Part shown: piece after piece, positions 61,372 through 64,000 of the stretch | Numbering within the stretch: the stretch's first letter is position 1 | Layout of the letters: every line of letters begins with the position of its first letter | Assembly: GCF_002929845.1 (NCBI RefSeq) | Contig: NZ_PJJS01000052.1 | Coordinates: 62,001 to 126,000 of the forward strand | Length of the DNA: 64,000 nucleotides | Reading direction: 5' to 3' | Source: Cryobacterium sp. M96 | GTDB lineage: Bacteria; Actinomycetota; Actinomycetes; Actinomycetales; Microbacteriaceae | Position numbers and translations under genes: made by a program | The notes under the pieces: model-generated | Told to the model about the DNA's origin: nothing | What the model saw: only the letters and a program-made list of their open reading frames with translations | The model's database searches: none

Positions 61372-62517
61372 ATGCCCCCCATGCTACCGGCCCGCCAATT
61401 CGGCACCCTGCGCCTTGCCGACGTTCTCACAAGTTCCCTGTCATCGATCGAGGGCCTTTCCAACATTCTGGACCTCGGCCAGACGAACAAGGCGGTCGTC
61501 CTTCTGGCGGACGGCCTCGGCGTCAGTTCCCTCCGAGCCCGTCCTGGGCACGCCCGATTCCTGAACTCGCTACTGACCAAGTCCAGCGTGGTCGACGGCG
61601 TCTTCCCATCCACCACGGCTGCAGGCATCACGACCCTTACCACGGGTGTCGCACCCGGGCAGCACGGACTCGTCGGCTACCGGGTCCGAGACGCCGACCG
61701 GGACCGTGTGGTGAACCAGCTGACCGGCTGGGACGACGACATGCGACCGGAGACCTGGCAGCGTGCGCGCACCGTCTTCGAACGGGCCGCGGATGCCGGC
61801 ATCCGCGGTTTCGCCATCGGACCCCGCCGGTACACCACATCCGGCTTCACCCAGGCGGCGCTTCGCGGCGCGCACTACGTACCCGCGGAGAGCGTGTCCG
61901 ACAGGTTTGCCGCCGCGCGACACCTTCTGGACACCGAGCCGCGCGCCCTCGTCTACGTCTACGTCCCCGAGCTGGATGTGGCCGCCCACGCGCACGGCTG
62001 GGAGTCCGAACGGTGGTTGGCCGCGCTGGAGAACCTCGACGGCGCGGCCGCCCGCTTCGCAGCCGCACTGAAAGCCGATGAGGGTCTCCTCGTCACGGCC
62101 GACCACGGAATCATCGACGTCCCGATGACCAGACACGTGCTCTTCGACACGGTCCCCGAACTCATCGGCGGCGTCCGCCACATCGGCGGGGATCCCCGGT
62201 GCCTGCACCTCTACCTCGAACCCGAACTCGGTTCCGACTCAGGCGCGGCCCTCGCCGATACGTGGCGCGGTATTGAAGGCCACCGCGCCTGGGTCTTCAG
62301 CCGCGCGGAAGCAGTCGAGTCCGGGCTGTTCGGCGATGTTGCACCCGAGGTTTTGCCTCGCATCGGCGACGTGATCGTGGCCGCGCGCAAGCTCATCGCC
62401 TACTACGACTCCCGCGAGCCGAATCAGTCCGCACGTTCGATGATCGGTCAGCACGGATCGCTGACGGACGAGGAACTCCGCGTGCCCTTGATCAGGTCGG
62501 GGACCTTCTCCGCCTGA
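61372..62517 (+). CDS. Alkaline-phosphatase-superfamily (nucleotide pyrophosphatase-like) protein
   Basis: A 381-residue phosphodiesterase-fold protein. The first metal site and nucleophile are VVLLADGLGVSSL near 43 and the Thr in FPSTTAAGITTLTTGVAPGQHGLVGY near 80-105 (in parts). The second set is YVPELDVAAHAHG near 200 (Asp, His) and VTADHGIIDVP near 239 (Asp, His). These are the ligand sets of type I phosphodiesterases/nucleotide pyrophosphatases. No signal peptide, so it probably acts in the cytosol. Substrate unknown. ATG at 61372 or 61381. Common beside parC in actinobacteria. Confidence 0.85.
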   Translation: MPPMLPARQFGTLRLADVLTSSLSSIEGLSNILDLGQTNKAVVLLADGLGVSSLRARPGHARFLNSLLTKSSVVDGVFPSTTAAGITTLTTGVAPGQHGLVGYRVRDADRDRVVNQLTGWDDDMRPETWQRARTVFERAADAGIRGFAIGPRRYTTSGFTQAALRGAHYVPAESVSDRFAAARHLLDTEPRALVYVYVPELDVAAHAHGWESERWLAALENLDGAAARFAAALKADEGLLVTADHGIIDVPMTRHVLFDTVPELIGGVRHIGGDPRCLHLYLEPELGSDSGAALADTWRGIEGHRAWVFSRAEAVESGLFGDVAPEVLPRIGDVIVAARKLIAYYDSREPNQSARSMIGQHGSLTDEELRVPLIRSGTFSA

Positions 62518-62537
62518 GCGCGTGAGAAGTTCCGGCG

Positions 62538-63134
62538 TCAGGCGGGGTAGCGGCCGCGCTTGACCTGTGGTTTCGGCAGGCGAAGCACACGCAGTTGCAG
62601 TGCACGCATCGCTGCGTACCAGCGCACACGCTCGGCTTTCTCAGCGCCGAACTTGGCATTGAGCTTGCGCGTGACGATAAAGCCCAGGATGACGGAGTCG
62701 ACAACGGCGACGATGACGAAGGCCCACAGGCCCAGGATTCCGTACGTCTGCACGGCCGCGTCGGGGAATACGCTGAGCAGGATGACCAGAAACATCACCG
62801 GAATCATGAATTCGCCCACGTTGAAGCGGGCGTCGACAAAGTCGCGCACGAAGCGCTTCTGCACACCGCGGTCGCGCACGGGGAGGAACTTCTCATCTCC
62901 GGCAGCCATACCCACCCGGGCACGCTCGCGAGCCTCGGCGGCCTTGCCTCTGGCCTGCTTGGCCGCGAGCTTGCGGTCATCTGGAACAAGCGGGCGCCGA
63001 TTCAGAGCCTCTTGCTGCTTGCGGCTGGGCGTCGCCTGCCCTTTGCCGACAGGGTGGGTGGCCGCGAGGCGAGACCTGGTCTCGTCCGGGGTCTCCATGG
63101 ATGGTTGTGCGTCTGGGTTCACAGGCTTAGCCAC
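62538..63134 (-). CDS. DUF3043 domain-containing membrane protein
   Basis: A 198-residue actinobacteria-specific protein. A long charged N-terminus (RKQQEALNRRPLVPDDRKLAAKQ and further Arg/Lys-rich helices) precedes two membrane segments (FMIPVMFLVILLSVFPDA and AFVIVAVVDSVILGFIV) and a basic C-terminus (RVLRLPKPQVKRGRYP). Function unknown. GTG at 63134 has AAGGA six bases upstream; TTG at 63149 overlaps that site, so I prefer the GTG. Divergent from the dipeptidase gene. Confidence 0.85.
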   Translation of the reverse strand: MAKPVNPDAQPSMETPDETRSRLAATHPVGKGQATPSRKQQEALNRRPLVPDDRKLAAKQARGKAAEARERARVGMAAGDEKFLPVRDRGVQKRFVRDFVDARFNVGEFMIPVMFLVILLSVFPDAAVQTYGILGLWAFVIVAVVDSVILGFIVTRKLNAKFGAEKAERVRWYAAMRALQLRVLRLPKPQVKRGRYPA

Positions 63135-63159
63135 ATCAGTTCCTTGCAATTGGTTGCCT

Positions 63160-63172
63160 TAAGATTACCTGA
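63160..63172 (+). promoter_or_regulatory. -10 element of the leaderless dipeptidase gene
   Basis: TAAGAT places +1 exactly on the A of the ATG at 63172. No ribosome site precedes it. Confidence 0.5.
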
Positions 63173-64000
63173 TGACCGATATTCAAGAAACAGCGCCCCC
63201 GGCAATCTCACCGGCCGCCCCGGCTCTTCGTGCGGCAGTCGAACGCGGCCTTCCCACGACCATTGCCGACCTGTGCTCCCTGGTGCGGATTCCCTCCGTC
63301 TCCTGGGATGCCTTCGACGCACTTCAGGTGGCCACCAGCGCGGATGCCGTCGCGGTCCTGGTCCGCGACCTCGGGGTGTTCGAATCGGTCGAGATCAAGC
63401 GAGCCGGGATCCCGGGCGGTGCCGAACTCGGCCATCCGGCCGTTTTGGCCACGCGCGCGGCACGCAACGGGCGCCCGACGGTTCTGCTCTATGCGCACCA
63501 CGATGTGCAACCCCCCGGCCAGGATGCGGACTGGGACTCCAACCCGTTCGAACCGACCGTGCGTGGCGACCGCCTCTACGGACGCGGTGCGGCGGACGAC
63601 AAGGCGGGAGTCATGGCCCACATCGCGTCGATCCGAGCTCTCGTGGAAGCAGAAGGACCCGATTTCGACCTCGGCCTGGCGCTCTTCATCGAAGGCGAGG
63701 AAGAGTTCGGCAGCCGGTCCTTCACCACCTTCCTGGAGGAGAACCGGGAGTCCCTGCGCGCGGACGCCATCGTCGTCGCAGATTCGAACAATTGGGACAT
63801 CAACACCCCCGCACTGACCACGGCGCTGCGCGGCAATGTCACGTTCCGACTGACGGTACGCACCCTTGACCACGCGTCGCACTCGGGCATGTTCGGGGGA
63901 GCGGTTCCCGACGCAATGATGGCCGTCGTTCGTCTGCTCGACAGCCTGTACGCCGACGACGGCGCCGTCGCGGTCCGCGGGCTGACGAGCATCGATGTTC
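63172..64000 (+). CDS. M20-family dipeptidase, 3'-partial
   Basis: The first 276 codons of an M20 metallopeptidase, cut by the window edge. Visible motifs: LVRIPSVSWDAF near 37, the first zinc ligand in VLLYAHHDVQPPG near 104, the bridging Asp in LYGRGAADDKAGVMAH near 135, the catalytic-base and metal-binding pair in LFIEGEEEFGS near 167, and VADSNNWD near 204 with a further Asp ligand. This is the CNDP/dipeptidase branch of the family, whose members cleave dipeptides in the cytosol. ATG with a leaderless promoter; divergent from the DUF3043 gene. Confidence 0.9.
   Translation, partial: MTDIQETAPPAISPAAPALRAAVERGLPTTIADLCSLVRIPSVSWDAFDALQVATSADAVAVLVRDLGVFESVEIKRAGIPGGAELGHPAVLATRAARNGRPTVLLYAHHDVQPPGQDADWDSNPFEPTVRGDRLYGRGAADDKAGVMAHIASIRALVEAEGPDFDLGLALFIEGEEEFGSRSFTTFLEENRESLRADAIVVADSNNWDINTPALTTALRGNVTFRLTVRTLDHASHSGMFGGAVPDAMMAVVRLLDSLYADDGAVAVRGLTSIDV

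Noticed and set aside
1-64000. CRISPR arrays, insertion sequences, integrases, prophage genes
   Set aside because: No regularly spaced repeats, transposase motifs, terminal inverted repeats or phage structural genes were seen on reading both strands; an absence judged by eye.

Overview
The window is high-GC chromosomal DNA from an actinobacterium. The fasR-fabD-fabH-acpP-fabF cluster beside aceE, the order sigA-murT-gatD-(small Zn protein)-parE-parC, glnA2-glnE-glnA, polyphosphate glucokinase, DUF3145, DUF4191 and DUF3043 proteins, and many probable leaderless genes all fit Microbacteriaceae. A Cryobacterium-like genus is my guess; the family is more secure than the genus. Most of the window is conserved housekeeping DNA. 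I see no insertion sequence, prophage, integrase or CRISPR array. The accessory parts are decaying rather than recently gained.

Layout. 0-12 kb is mixed accessory DNA: an amino-acid permease, a truncated trypsin-like protease, small stress-type proteins, a secreted lytic transglycosylase, a phosphoribosyltransferase, a PolA-related exonuclease/polymerase, a PadR regulator and a DUF3145 protein. Three gene-poor stretches here (about 2.5-3.6, 5.0-5.9 and 6.7-7.3 kb) hold little or only coding debris. 12-20 kb is the type II fatty-acid synthesis operon with its PucR-type regulator, directly downstream of pyruvate dehydrogenase E1, so acetyl-CoA supply and use are co-located. 20-22 kb carries a peroxiredoxin, tRNA-Val(UAC) and a translationally coupled luxS-mtnN pair.

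22-29.5 kb is a stress or dormancy-type island: two broken GAF/ANTAR regulators, three universal stress proteins (two broken), a GAF-HisKA_3 sensor kinase with a NarL-type regulator, a DUF427 protein and a broken EamA transporter. Two near-identical boxes, GGGACYTTCGGCCCT, stand upstream of the first usp gene and between the intact usp gene and the kinase. They resemble the DosR/DevR box of mycobacteria.

29.5-44 kb holds a Nif3-like protein, a zinc-ribbon coiled-coil protein, RNase P RNA, polyphosphate glucokinase, methionine aminopeptidase, panB, the glutamine synthetase/adenylyltransferase group and the lipoate genes lipB-lipA. 43-50 kb holds a membrane pseudokinase, the lipoyl E2 and E3 subunits, leucyl aminopeptidase and a PAC2 protein. 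50-64 kb holds an MFS transporter, the principal sigma factor, murT-gatD, parE, an SDR, parC, a phosphodiesterase-like enzyme, a DUF3043 protein and the start of an M20 dipeptidase that runs off the end.

The observation I rate highest is the murT-gatD pair. GatD has no cysteine at all: glycine replaces the glutaminase nucleophile, while the catalytic histidine is kept. MurT lacks the cysteines of the usual zinc ribbon. In a family with group B peptidoglycan, where the D-Glu alpha-carboxyl carries the cross-bridge instead of an amide, this suggests a MurT/GatD complex that no longer makes D-isoglutamine and may attach another amine.
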